This document shows positions 17,029 through 24,364 of a stretch of 42,053 nt of DNA, one piece after another. Within the stretch, counting starts at the first letter, position 1. The number at the start of each line of letters is the position of its first letter. A program made the position numbers and the translations under genes. Location of the stretch: positions 1-42,053 of the forward strand of contig JANWWK010000050.1 in NCBI GenBank assembly GCA_025056175.1, given 5' to 3'. Below the pieces are notes generated by a model. It did no database searches and was not told the origin of the DNA. It worked only from the letters and a program-made list of their open reading frames with translations. The stretch is from Anaerolineales bacterium (GTDB taxonomy: Bacteria; Chloroflexota; Anaerolineae; Anaerolineales; Villigracilaceae).

Positions 17029-17361
17029 ATGAACCTGCAAAAGCCTTCTTTTTTCCTTGCGCTGGGCCTGGTTTTGCTGGCTCTGCTGTCGGCCTGTGGT
17101 GGCAACGGAGATGCGCGCGAAGCCCAACCTTCGGCAACGCTCCCGCCCCCACAGGTGCGGGTTGGATTGCTCCCCACCTTTACTCCAGAGCCGGCCACGC
17201 TTACGCCCGTGCCTGAGGCAAGCGGCACGCCTACCCCTGCACCGCAAGTGCAGGCGTGGCCTACACTCGATGAGGAGCAGTATCTGCTCAATTTGATAGA
17301 CAGCATGATTGAAAAAATTGAACGGCGGTTGAACAACACCAACACGGATATTCGCCCATAG
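17029..17361 (+). CDS. Small Pro-rich lipoprotein
   Basis: A 110-residue lipoprotein of unknown function. The signal peptide ends LLSAC, with Cys near residue 22. A Pro/Thr-rich linker follows (about 30-80). Then comes a short helical tail, TLDEEQYLLNLIDSMIEKIERRLNNTNTD, that could mediate contact with a partner. There is no SD of its own. The ATG lies one base after the stop of the helical exported protein, so translation is probably coupled. The helical tail makes a complex with that neighbour plausible, but this is inference. Confidence 0.7.
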   Translation: MNLQKPSFFLALGLVLLALLSACGGNGDAREAQPSATLPPPQVRVGLLPTFTPEPATLTPVPEASGTPTPAPQVQAWPTLDEEQYLLNLIDSMIEKIERRLNNTNTDIRP

Positions 17362-17391
17362 CCATCCAATTCGACTGCACCCTGCATCTTC

Positions 17392-17419
17392 TTGACAGGT
17401 GCGAAATTCGGCGTAAAAT
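17392..17419 (+). promoter_or_regulatory. Strong promoter for NCS2 permease leader
   Basis: Consensus -35 TTGACA (17392-17397), 16-base spacer, -10 TAAAAT (17414-17419). Transcription would start near 17426, leaving a leader of about 160 bases before the permease. Confidence 0.75.
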
Positions 17420-17425
17420 CGGGCG

Positions 17426-17588
17426 CAATGTCTGCACAACATCGCTTCTGCAACGAACCGGGTGGCCTCCGCTGGCGGAAGGTGTTTCTATTTTGAAGCA
17501 ACCAAAAGAGTCGCGTTTTGCGGCTCTTTTTTTTGCTGCCATGGGTGTGTGGTCACCTGAGACGAAACCCCTATTCTCGGAGGAAGAA
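17426..17588 (+). promoter_or_regulatory. Attenuator-like 5' leader of NCS2 permease
   Basis: The leader between the promoter and the SD holds three elements in order. GCTTC (about 17443) can pair with GAAGC (about 17495) to close a domain. Inside that is a GC hairpin around CCTCCGC/GCGGAAGG (about 17465-17482). Then comes an intrinsic terminator (17505-17534) that ends 54 bases before the ATG. A terminator placed between promoter and gene points to control by attenuation or a riboswitch. I do not see a known purine-riboswitch or PyrR-loop consensus. Confidence 0.55.
17505..17534 (+). terminator. Intrinsic terminator in permease leader
   Basis: Stem AAAGAGTCGC (17505-17514) with GCGGCTCTTT (17520-17529), one G-T pair, loop GTTTT, and a T-run of eight (17527-17534). 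It lies upstream of the permease start, in the position of an attenuator. Confidence 0.8.
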
Positions 17589-18977
17589 ATGTTAAAACAA
17601 ACTGAAAAACGTCCCAAAATCATGGGCTACCTGCCCAATGATGTGCCGCCGTTTGGGCAAATCGTTTTGCTTGGTTTTCAACACGCGCTGACGATGTTTC
17701 CAGCGACGGTGCTGGTGGCCTTGTTGGTCGGTTTTCACACCAGCACAGTCCTGCTGGCTTCGGGCCTGGCAACGATTGCCGCTTTGCTCGGTTCGCGCTA
17801 TGGCATTGGAAAATTCATTCCCCTGTATTACGGCTCGTCGTTCAGTTACATTGCTGCTATCCTGGCGGTGACGAATGCCTCGTTTGGTCAACCGGTGAGC
17901 GATGAACTAATCCGCGTTGCGCAAGCCGGAATTGTCGCCACAGGTATTATCAATGTCCTGGTGGGGTTGCTGATTCGGTTTGCGGGCGGCAAACGTATGC
18001 TCGATACCATCCTACCGCCTATCGTCACTGGCTCTGTGGCAGCAGTTATCGGTCTGGCACTGGGCAAAGCAGCGCTGGACATGGCCTCTGGCGTCGCAGG
18101 CGGCATTTCTGGCGGCGATTTAAAATGGTGGAGCGTTGCGCTGGTGACGTTGTTTGCCACTATCCTGTTTTCGGTGTATTTGCAGGGCAAAGGGTTCATT
18201 GGAATGCTCCCCATTCTGCTGGGCGCGGTGGTGGGTTATGCCCTGGCAGCTTTGCTCGGCATGGTAGACTATTCCACCATCACCCAGGCGCGGGTCATCA
18301 CCGCACCGCACATCACCCTGCCGAGTTTTACCTCGGCTTTAAGCGCAACGGCCATCGTCAGCATTTCGGTCATGGCGATTGCCACTATCCCCGAAAGCAC
18401 CGCACACCTGTATCAGATTAGCCTGTACGTAGACCATCTGGCTGAGGAGCTCAAACAGCCCAAATATGGCCTCAGTCAATATGTCGGCCTGAATCTCATC
18501 CTGGATGGTATCGGCGATATGATTAATGGCCTGCTGGGCGGGGCAGCTGGCACCAATTACGGTGAAAACAACTCGCTGATGGTCATCACCCGTAACTATA
18601 GCGGTGTTTCTCTCATTGCAGCAGGAGTCATCGCCATTCTCATGTCATTCAGCGGTCATCTGGCAGGGATTGTGCAATCGGTGCCGACCGCGGTGAGCGG
18701 CGGGTTGGCAATTTACCTGTTCGGTGTCATTGGGATGCAGGGCATTGCGCTTCTGATTTCCGAAAAGGTGGATTTCTTCGACCCGAAAAATCTGGCAATT
18801 GGCGCAGTGGTAATGGTCATCGGCATCGGCGGACATATCGGTTTCCCTGGCGGATTCTTGCCCTTGCCGTTGCTGCAAAGTGTCTTCCCCTACGGTTGGC
18901 CTGCCATTGCGACCGGCGCGGTGGCAGGGATTTTGCTCAACCTGGTGTTTCAGGTCTTCCGTCCTGACGGAAAATAA
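17589..18977 (+). CDS. NCS2 family uracil/xanthine permease
   Basis: A 462-residue transporter of the nucleobase:cation symporter-2 family, with about 12-14 hydrophobic segments. The N-terminal QHALTMFPATVLVALLVGF is the classical family motif. The substrate-site region ATIPESTAHLYQIS and GGAAGTNYGENNSLMVITRNYSG (QNxG-like loop, here NYGEN) are typical of the UraA-like branch, and PTAVSGGLAIYLFG is also conserved. It most likely imports uracil. Start 17589 has the strong SD CGGAGGAA; a non-ATG upstream extension through the terminator is rejected. It is a single gene under a strong promoter and attenuator-like leader. Confidence 0.88.
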   Translation: MLKQTEKRPKIMGYLPNDVPPFGQIVLLGFQHALTMFPATVLVALLVGFHTSTVLLASGLATIAALLGSRYGIGKFIPLYYGSSFSYIAAILAVTNASFGQPVSDELIRVAQAGIVATGIINVLVGLLIRFAGGKRMLDTILPPIVTGSVAAVIGLALGKAALDMASGVAGGISGGDLKWWSVALVTLFATILFSVYLQGKGFIGMLPILLGAVVGYALAALLGMVDYSTITQARVITAPHITLPSFTSALSATAIVSISVMAIATIPESTAHLYQISLYVDHLAEELKQPKYGLSQYVGLNLILDGIGDMINGLLGGAAGTNYGENNSLMVITRNYSGVSLIAAGVIAILMSFSGHLAGIVQSVPTAVSGGLAIYLFGVIGMQGIALLISEKVDFFDPKNLAIGAVVMVIGIGGHIGFPGGFLPLPLLQSVFPYGWPAIATGAVAGILLNLVFQVFRPDGK

Positions 18978-19303
18978 TACGACTGGCGTAGTCTGCTCTG
19001 CAAACAACCTTTTGTACGCCACTTTTCGGTGAGACTCCGGGATTTGGCGTGAAAACCGGTACGCGCAAGACGCGGAATGGACGGAAACGCACGGAAAAAG
19101 CAGTTTGGATAACGATTTCTCTGTGTTGCTCCGTTTCTTCCGCGTTTTCCGTGTACAAAAAGCGCCGGTTTGCGGCTATTTCCCTTCTTTCTGCAGTGCT
19201 GCGAAGCGCACTGAAGGCGAATGCCTGGGGATAGACTTCAATTGGACTTCGCTGTGCTGTGCGGCGGTATAATCGAGCGATATTTCACAAAAAGGAGGTG
19301 TAC
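18978..19303. repeat. Non-coding region with imperfect palindromic repeat
   Basis: This 326-base stretch has no convincing gene. Positions about 19064-19155 form an imperfect inverted repeat. The plus-strand run ACGCGGAATGGACGGAAACG (19073-19092) is mirrored by the complement of CCGTTTCTTCCGCGTTTTCC (about 19131-19150). The wording resembles dispersed CACGGA/CGCGGA-type intergenic repeats. A -10 TATAAT (19268-19273) at the right edge belongs to the YitT gene. Confidence 0.5.
19268..19273 (+). promoter_or_regulatory. -10 box for YitT-family gene
   Basis: Consensus TATAAT, 31 bases before the ATG at 19304. The leader carries the strong SD AAAGGAGGTG (19291-19300). A -35 candidate TTGGAC (19242-19247) has an over-long 20-base spacer. 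Confidence 0.5.
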
Positions 19304-20167
19304 ATGAAGAAATACTGGCCTGCTTTGCGCGATTTCGCGCTGATTCTTGCCGGCACGCTCACTCAGGCCGTGGCGTTGCGGATTTTTTTTGTCCCGGCCA
19401 ACCTGGCCTCAGGCGGTGTGAGCGGCATTTCGCAACTCATTCATCATTTCACCGGCTGGCCGATTGGTCTGATGGTGTTTCTTGGCAATATCCCGCTCTT
19501 TTTGCTCGGCTGGCGTTTTTTGGGCGGACCGGGCTTTGTGCTGCGTACGGCGTTTGCGATTGCCACCTATTCGTTCTTTGCCGATGCGCTGTTGTGGCTT
19601 CCGTTTTTTCCGCCGCGCGGAATCACCGATGACATTGTATTAAATTCGCTGTATGGGGCGGTAGTGGCTGGTTTTGGGTATGGATTGGTGTATCGTGGAC
19701 GCGGCACCAGCGGGGGGAGCGACATCCTGGCGCGCATTCTCGTTCACTATCGCGGTATTTCAATGACCCAGAGTTACCTGATGACCGATACGCTTGTCAT
19801 TTTGGGCGCCGGTTTCGTTTTTGGGTGGAAAGAAGCGCTCTATGCAGTCATCACTCTTTACGTTAGCGGGTTGGTGGTGGATACCACAATGGAAGGCGGC
19901 GGCACTGTCCGCACGGCGCTGATTATCACGTCCAAAGCGGATGAAGTGGCGCAACGGATTTTGACCGATATGGAGCGTGGCGTGACTCGGCTGAGCGCAA
20001 CCGGCGGCTACACCGGTCAGCAACGCACTGTGTTATATGTGGTTCTCTCTCGTTCCGAAGTGCAAATTTTGAAAGACATCGTGCAAAGCATCGATGAACG
20101 CGCCTTCATGGTGGTTGGCGCAGCACATGAAGCCCTCGGCGAGGGGTTTCAGCCGTTTCAAAAGTGA
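19304..20167 (+). CDS. YitT family membrane protein (DUF161/DUF2179)
   Basis: A 287-residue protein. The N-terminal part has five or six membrane segments of the YitT type, including FFVPANLASGGVSGISQLIHH and the conserved GRGTSGGSDILARIL. The C-terminal ~85 residues form the soluble DUF2179 domain (TALIITSKADEVAQRILTDMERGVTRLSATGGYTGQ), where the R-x-T/S-x-x-x-A/G-GYTG stretch is typical. The family is widespread and its function is unknown; a transport role has been suggested. The gene has its own -10 box and a near-perfect SD, and is convergent with the ATPase cassette. Confidence 0.9.
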   Translation: MKKYWPALRDFALILAGTLTQAVALRIFFVPANLASGGVSGISQLIHHFTGWPIGLMVFLGNIPLFLLGWRFLGGPGFVLRTAFAIATYSFFADALLWLPFFPPRGITDDIVLNSLYGAVVAGFGYGLVYRGRGTSGGSDILARILVHYRGISMTQSYLMTDTLVILGAGFVFGWKEALYAVITLYVSGLVVDTTMEGGGTVRTALIITSKADEVAQRILTDMERGVTRLSATGGYTGQQRTVLYVVLSRSEVQILKDIVQSIDERAFMVVGAAHEALGEGFQPFQK

Positions 20168-20196
20168 CCGTCAGCGTGAAAATACTGCGGGTTTGG

Positions 20197-20228
20197 AGGA
20201 GCGAGCGCCAAGAAGCCCTCGTTCCTCT
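20197..20228. terminator. Hairpin between convergent genes
   Basis: Arms GAGGAGCGAG (20197-20206) and CTCGTTCCTC (20219-20228) pair along ten bases with one G-T. They lie between the YitT stop and the ATPase stop. No U-tract follows, so termination is only suggested by position. Confidence 0.35.
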
Positions 20229-20232
20229 GGCA

Positions 20233-21327
20233 TCATCCTGACGGCAGATTCTGCAAATAGGCAGCAAAGATGGGGCTGAAAATTTGCGGCACATGTCCCT
20301 CGCCGGCGATGAGCAATTTCTTGGCGCGCAGGGCTTTGATGGCGGGCGAAGCATCGGCCATGTTGCCTTTGGCAAAGTCGAGAATGCCGGCCTGCTCCTC
20401 CGGCTCCAGGCTTGCCAGCAGTTTACGGCATTCTTCTTTGATGGTCTCTTCTTTTGCCAGCCAGCGCGGGTCGAAGCGATAGGCAACCCCTTCCACGGTG
20501 CGGCGCATGTTTGTGAACAGGGCCAGGACGGTGCCGGGATGCCCGCCACTGACTTCGTAGATTTTCTCGCGGGCGGTTTCGTTCAACGGATATTCGAAGC
20601 GTGCTTCCAGCTGCAAGAGCATCGCACGGACATCTTGCCATGAATACGGGCCGATAGCAATCTGGTTACGAGAGAGCAGTTCATAAAATCCTTCGTGTTC
20701 GTTCAGGTTCGGGCGCAGGTAGGTGGGCGGGTTACGCATCAGCAGCGCGTAGCACAGGCGATTCTTGTTTGCGTCGCGAATGCCGCGTAAGTGCGCGAAC
20801 ACTTTAGCAGGCAGGTGGCGATAGGCTTCGTCGAATTCGTCCATCAGTAAGCATAATGAGAGGTCGTTATCCACTACCATCAGGTTGGTGATGACCAGTT
20901 CCAGAAAGCGCAGGGCTTTGAGCGTGTTTCCGGGCTGGTCTAACACTGGCAAAAGGAAGGTTTGCAGAAACCCTGCCGATTTTCGCTCGATTTCAGGGAT
21001 GCTGCATTGCCCCGAAACCTGCACGATGTTGAACAACATCAGTTCGTAAAATTCCCACTCCGAGTAATCGCTCAGGCGGTTCATATCCAGCCGGATGATG
21101 AGCGTGTGAGCGGCTTTTTCTCCCAGATAGTGCTGCTGAACATCGGTTCGTATCAGATGGTCGAGCAGGCGGGTTTTGCCCATGCTGCCTGCGCCAATCA
21201 GATAGCAGGAATCCGCGCTTTTGATACAGTCAAAGAGTGGTTTCAACACTTCCTGACGGTAGTGGACATCATGTTCCTTGCCGAGTTCGCGCATGGTGCT
21301 GGTTTGGCGTGGGTCTATGGGGTTCAT
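20233..21327 (-). CDS. P-loop ATPase (AAA/STAND-like) of SPFH cassette
   Basis: A 364-residue soluble ATPase. Walker A GAGSMGKT is at residues 45-52, after an N-terminal segment that includes RQEVLKPLFDCIKSADSCYLIG. Walker B LSLCLLMDEFDEAY has Asp163-Glu164. The C-terminal part (ARFEYPLNETAREKIYEVSGGHPGTVLAL and a winged-helix-like end) is the style of Orc/STAND-type ATPases, which switch or assemble on signal. Start 21327 has a GAGG SD; the longer in-frame reading to 21552 would overlap the upstream gene. It is the last gene of the leftward cassette. The role is unknown. Confidence 0.75.
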   Translation of the reverse strand: MNPIDPRQTSTMRELGKEHDVHYRQEVLKPLFDCIKSADSCYLIGAGSMGKTRLLDHLIRTDVQQHYLGEKAAHTLIIRLDMNRLSDYSEWEFYELMLFNIVQVSGQCSIPEIERKSAGFLQTFLLPVLDQPGNTLKALRFLELVITNLMVVDNDLSLCLLMDEFDEAYRHLPAKVFAHLRGIRDANKNRLCYALLMRNPPTYLRPNLNEHEGFYELLSRNQIAIGPYSWQDVRAMLLQLEARFEYPLNETAREKIYEVSGGHPGTVLALFTNMRRTVEGVAYRFDPRWLAKEETIKEECRKLLASLEPEEQAGILDFAKGNMADASPAIKALRAKKLLIAGEGHVPQIFSPIFAAYLQNLPSG

Positions 21328-21380
21328 GGGGTACCTCGTTGGGAGAATTGGTTCGAGAACAGAAATCAAAGGGAAGGGAC

Positions 21381-22472
21381 TCAGGGTTCCAGCGGTGGGA
21401 GAAAGGTGACTCCAGGCAGGCCGGGGTCCGGGGGATACGGCCACCGAAAGACACAACAGGTTTCGTTCAGGTCGGCCAGGTTGCTCAGGCGAGAAAGGCG
21501 CGTTGTTTGCTGGTGGAGCGGTGTCAACTCCAGAGATTGCAGGCGCGCACACCAGATTTGGGCAGCAGAGGAGTGGGCTGGATGGATGACAAAGAAGCCT
21601 GGCGCAAGCAAATCGGCACTTTCGCGCGTAAGTGCTGCCCCCACGGGCCGCACCAGCGAATCAGGGACGCCTGCCGGACAGAGCAGATGGACCTGCACCA
21701 GGTAGTACCGCTTCCAGGGGTTCAGACGTCGTTCGATGAACGGTTCGACCCACTTATCGAACGGTTGCGCCGGGTGTAGATTGGAAACTTCCTGATAGGG
21801 TACCGCTGCTACCGTTTTCATATCCCACAACAGTTGTCGCTCATCGCCTTCCAGGATGCCAGGCTGCAGGGTGACGTTGTACAGCACGGGGTGCGGAAAA
21901 TTTGCCAGCACACGCCAGATTTGCTCATCTGCCCGCTCACTCGTTTGCCAGAAACCGGTGATGTAGGCCAGGTTGTTGCGGGTGCGGATGGGGCTCTCAA
22001 AGCGCATAATCCGCGCCAGGCTCTGGGGATTCTGACACGCCGTCAGCAGGTCTTGACCGGTCAGTTTCCTGAACGTGGCACGGGTCAGGGCGGGGTGGAG
22101 TTTATAGTCGTAAGGAAAGGTGGAGGTGATTTCCCGGCAGTATTCGAGCGCTTTTTGATGCGCTGTGCTTTCGCTTTCGGCCTGCACTTTACCCAGCAGA
22201 GCCAGCACAATCCCTTCGCCGGGCAGCGTGTGCGCGCGTAAGGCCAGCACACGCGCACCCGCAGAAGGTTCTTTCAGCGGGTCGCCATGAAATTGAGACT
22301 CAATGAAGAGTTTTTGACGCTCCAGGGCTTCGCTCATCAACGCACCGGCATTGAAGCCCCAGCGCAATTTTTGCAGTTCTGCCAGTGGCTGAAGACACAC
22401 CTGCACGGCAAATTGTGCCTGCCAGCCGGTGGAGGCGGGTTGGAGTTCGACCCAAGGGGAGCGTGCTTCCAT
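21381..22472 (-). CDS. Unrecognised protein between SPFH and ATPase genes
   Basis: A 363-residue soluble protein. It has no signal peptide, no membrane segment and no P-loop. The N-terminal half is alpha/beta-like (VELQPASTGWQAQFAVQVCLQ, ARVLALRAHTLPGEGIVLALLG). The C-terminus ends ETCCVFRWPYPPDPGLPGVTFLPPLEP. That final segment reminds me of the FRLP...PG end of N-terminal regions in HerA/VirB4-like ATPases, but the motor itself is absent. The gene begins 15 bases after the SPFH stop and ends 53 bases before the ATPase start. It could be an adaptor that links the other two, which is inference only. Confidence 0.6.
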   Translation of the reverse strand: MEARSPWVELQPASTGWQAQFAVQVCLQPLAELQKLRWGFNAGALMSEALERQKLFIESQFHGDPLKEPSAGARVLALRAHTLPGEGIVLALLGKVQAESESTAHQKALEYCREITSTFPYDYKLHPALTRATFRKLTGQDLLTACQNPQSLARIMRFESPIRTRNNLAYITGFWQTSERADEQIWRVLANFPHPVLYNVTLQPGILEGDERQLLWDMKTVAAVPYQEVSNLHPAQPFDKWVEPFIERRLNPWKRYYLVQVHLLCPAGVPDSLVRPVGAALTRESADLLAPGFFVIHPAHSSAAQIWCARLQSLELTPLHQQTTRLSRLSNLADLNETCCVFRWPYPPDPGLPGVTFLPPLEP

Positions 22473-22487
22473 GCTGTTGGTCTCGAC

Positions 22488-23618
22488 TTATCGTTTTTTC
22501 TTGGGGATGAGCAGTTCGATGAACTCGTCCTGGGTTTCTCTGGCACCTGGCTGTTTGGGTTCGTTGACCGGCGGGCTTTCTATTTCGCCGGTGATATGCG
22601 GCATTTCGGAGAGGATTTTCTCGACCAGTTGTTTCAACTCCTCGATGCTGCGCGGGTTCCCCGGCAATGCCTGCGCGTTCATCAGCGTCTTGAGGGCCTC
22701 GATGCGCGCTTCGATGATTTTTAGGTTCTCCTGATGGCTGAAGCGGGGCAACTGCCGCATTTGTTCCAGCTCAACTGCCAGTTTTTCGGCTGCCAGCAAA
22801 ATTTCGCGGCGTGTTTTTTCATTTTCGGCCTGTTGCTGCGTCACGCTGCCTTGTTCTGCCGTCAGCAGGCGTTGTTTTTGGGTGATTTGCGCCCGTTGTT
22901 CGATTTGCTTCAGTTCGCGTTTGCCCGTTCGCATCTGCACGGCTTCCTGCTCGCGCACATCGAGCAGGCGCAGGTGTCCCTGCCGGTCCAGAACGTGAAC
23001 GTTGTGTAAGGTGAAGGGGCGGCAGGCCTCGCTCACGCTCACCTCGCGCTTGACCGCTTCTGAAATTTGCTCGTTGCTTATCATTGTTGGAACCGGCAAA
23101 TCCAATACTTCTTCTTGCGTCTCACCAATCAATTCATCGTGACGATGTGTGCGGATGATGTGCCGCAAGGCGGCTTCGCACGCTTTGACAAGCGCATCTA
23201 ACGGGTTGCGGATTTTCTGCACTGCCAGTGCATCGTTGACGGTAAACGTGATTCCGCAGGAAATTGTCACGTTGGCGCCGTCTGTCGTTGTCGCTCGTAC
23301 ATCAGGCAGGGTCATATACCGCTCCTGGCGGTCTACATAGTAGATTTTGTAACGACCGGGCGGCAATTTGATATACCCGCCTTGCGCAAGAAGGCGTTCT
23401 CCATCTGCCGAGACCACGATGGCTTCCAGGTTGGGAAAGGACGGAACATACCCTGCACCCAGCAGGTTCACCTCCAGCGGATACGGCCCGGATACGATTT
23501 CGTTTTCCCCGAACTGAGGCGGCAGCAACTGCTGACGGCGACCCCAAAACTCCGTTAACTTCTTGACGAGATTCAGGTCAAGGTTTTCTTCGCCTTCCTG
23601 GTCAGGAATCTGGTTCAT
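22488..23618 (-). CDS. SPFH/band-7 domain protein
   Basis: A 376-residue protein. An SPFH-like core spans about residues 55-235. It includes GYIKLPPGRYKIYYVDRQERYMTLPDVRATTTDGANVTISCGITFTVNDA, the strand pattern where band-7 proteins go from the ligand loop into the T-x-D-G-x-x-V turn. A long charged coiled coil (about 240-330, rich in Gln, Glu, Arg) follows, then a Pro-rich link and a C-terminal segment EFIELLIPKKKR. No N-terminal membrane helix or signal peptide is seen, which is unusual for a stomatin-like protein. Start 23618 has the SD GGGGAG; an upstream in-frame start at 23720 has none. It is the first gene of the three-gene cassette. Confidence 0.78.
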   Translation of the reverse strand: MNQIPDQEGEENLDLNLVKKLTEFWGRRQQLLPPQFGENEIVSGPYPLEVNLLGAGYVPSFPNLEAIVVSADGERLLAQGGYIKLPPGRYKIYYVDRQERYMTLPDVRATTTDGANVTISCGITFTVNDALAVQKIRNPLDALVKACEAALRHIIRTHRHDELIGETQEEVLDLPVPTMISNEQISEAVKREVSVSEACRPFTLHNVHVLDRQGHLRLLDVREQEAVQMRTGKRELKQIEQRAQITQKQRLLTAEQGSVTQQQAENEKTRREILLAAEKLAVELEQMRQLPRFSHQENLKIIEARIEALKTLMNAQALPGNPRSIEELKQLVEKILSEMPHITGEIESPPVNEPKQPGARETQDEFIELLIPKKKR

Positions 23619-23672
23619 GGCTGCACTCCCCGTGACGTGGACAAATGGTGAAAGAGAAGAAAAGAAGAACGG

Positions 23673-23686
23673 TGTTACGTGTAACA
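23673..23686. promoter_or_regulatory. Operator-like palindrome upstream of SPFH gene
   Basis: Arms TGTTAC (23673-23678) and GTAACA (23681-23686) flank a 2-base centre. On the minus strand a possible promoter lies just upstream: -35 TTGAAT (complement of 23715-23720) and -10 TATACA (complement of 23694-23699), 15-base spacer. The palindrome would then sit over the start of transcription, a usual repressor position. Confidence 0.45.
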
Positions 23687-23866
23687 ACATCAGTGTATAT
23701 CGAATTCGGAAAAAATTCAATCGGTTGGAGGAAATTTTCTAAAAAAGTCCTGCGGGCGATAAATCTCCGGGCAGAATAGCGCAAGAACCTTCCGTCGTAA
23801 CCAAAATAGATACGAATTTTGTTAACCCTGTCCGCTTGTTTTTACATTTTGCGGCGCAGAGATTGT

Positions 23867-23872
23867 TATAAT
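23867..23872 (+). promoter_or_regulatory. -10 box for bcp operon
   Basis: Consensus TATAAT, 21 bases before the chosen ATG at 23894. Another in-frame ATG at 23879 sits at the likely transcription start, but the GGAGG just after it serves as SD for 23894. Confidence 0.5.
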
Positions 23873-23893
23873 ACCGACATGGAGGAACAGACG

Positions 23894-24355
23894 ATGATAC
23901 CCACTCCCGGTACCCCCGCTCCCGATTTCGCACTTCCCGACGAAACCGGCGCTGTGCGCCGCCTGGCCGATTTTCGCGGTCAGACAATTGTGCTTTATTT
24001 TTATCCCAAAGACGATACGCCCGGCTGTACCACCGAAGCCTGTAACTTTCGGGATGACTATTCCGCTTACCAGGAAGCCGGTGTGACCATTCTGGGCGTT
24101 AGTCCGGATTCTCCCAAGTCGCATGCCAGGTTCAAAGAGAAATTTCAGCTTCCGTTCTCTCTCCTGGCGGATGAAGACCACCGCGTTTGCGAAGCCTATG
24201 GTGTGTGGGGTCAGAAGAAATTCATGGGCAAGGACTATATGGGCGTTTTGCGCACTACTTTTATTATTGACCCGGAAGGCAGGGTCAAGAAAGTGTTTGA
24301 GAACGTCAAGCCTGCTGAACACAGCGTTGAAGTGTTGGCCGCCGTTCGGGAGTGA
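23894..24355 (+). CDS. bcp: Thiol peroxidase, Bcp-type peroxiredoxin
   Basis: Reduces hydrogen peroxide and organic hydroperoxides using thioredoxin-type donors in the cytosol. The 153-residue protein shows APDFALPDETG, then the active site YFYPKDDTPGCTTEAC with peroxidatic Cys and a second Cys five residues later, the classical atypical 2-Cys Bcp spacing. FMGKDYMGVLRTTFIIDPEGRV is the conserved C-terminal part. Start 23894 is chosen over 23879 because of the SD GGAGGAACAG. It lies directly upstream of the NarL-type two-component pair, only nine bases from the kinase start, so redox control by the pair is plausible but not shown. Confidence 0.93.
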   Translation: MIPTPGTPAPDFALPDETGAVRRLADFRGQTIVLYFYPKDDTPGCTTEACNFRDDYSAYQEAGVTILGVSPDSPKSHARFKEKFQLPFSLLADEDHRVCEAYGVWGQKKFMGKDYMGVLRTTFIIDPEGRVKKVFENVKPAEHSVEVLAAVRE

Positions 24356-24364
24356 CCGTCGCGC

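Noticed and set aside
17455-17485. T-box-like core GGGTGGCCTCCGC
   Set aside because: The leader before it is far too short for a T-box stem I, the core does not match the T-box consensus exactly, and the gene is a transporter of nucleobases.
17493-17588. Upstream in-frame extension of the NCS2 permease starting at TTG
   Set aside because: It would translate the terminator hairpin and has no SD. The ATG at 17589 has a strong SD and the family N-terminus.
18978-19303. Small open frames on both strands in the palindromic region
   Set aside because: Their translations are the usual artefacts of CGCGGA-type repeats, and none has an SD with a sensible start.
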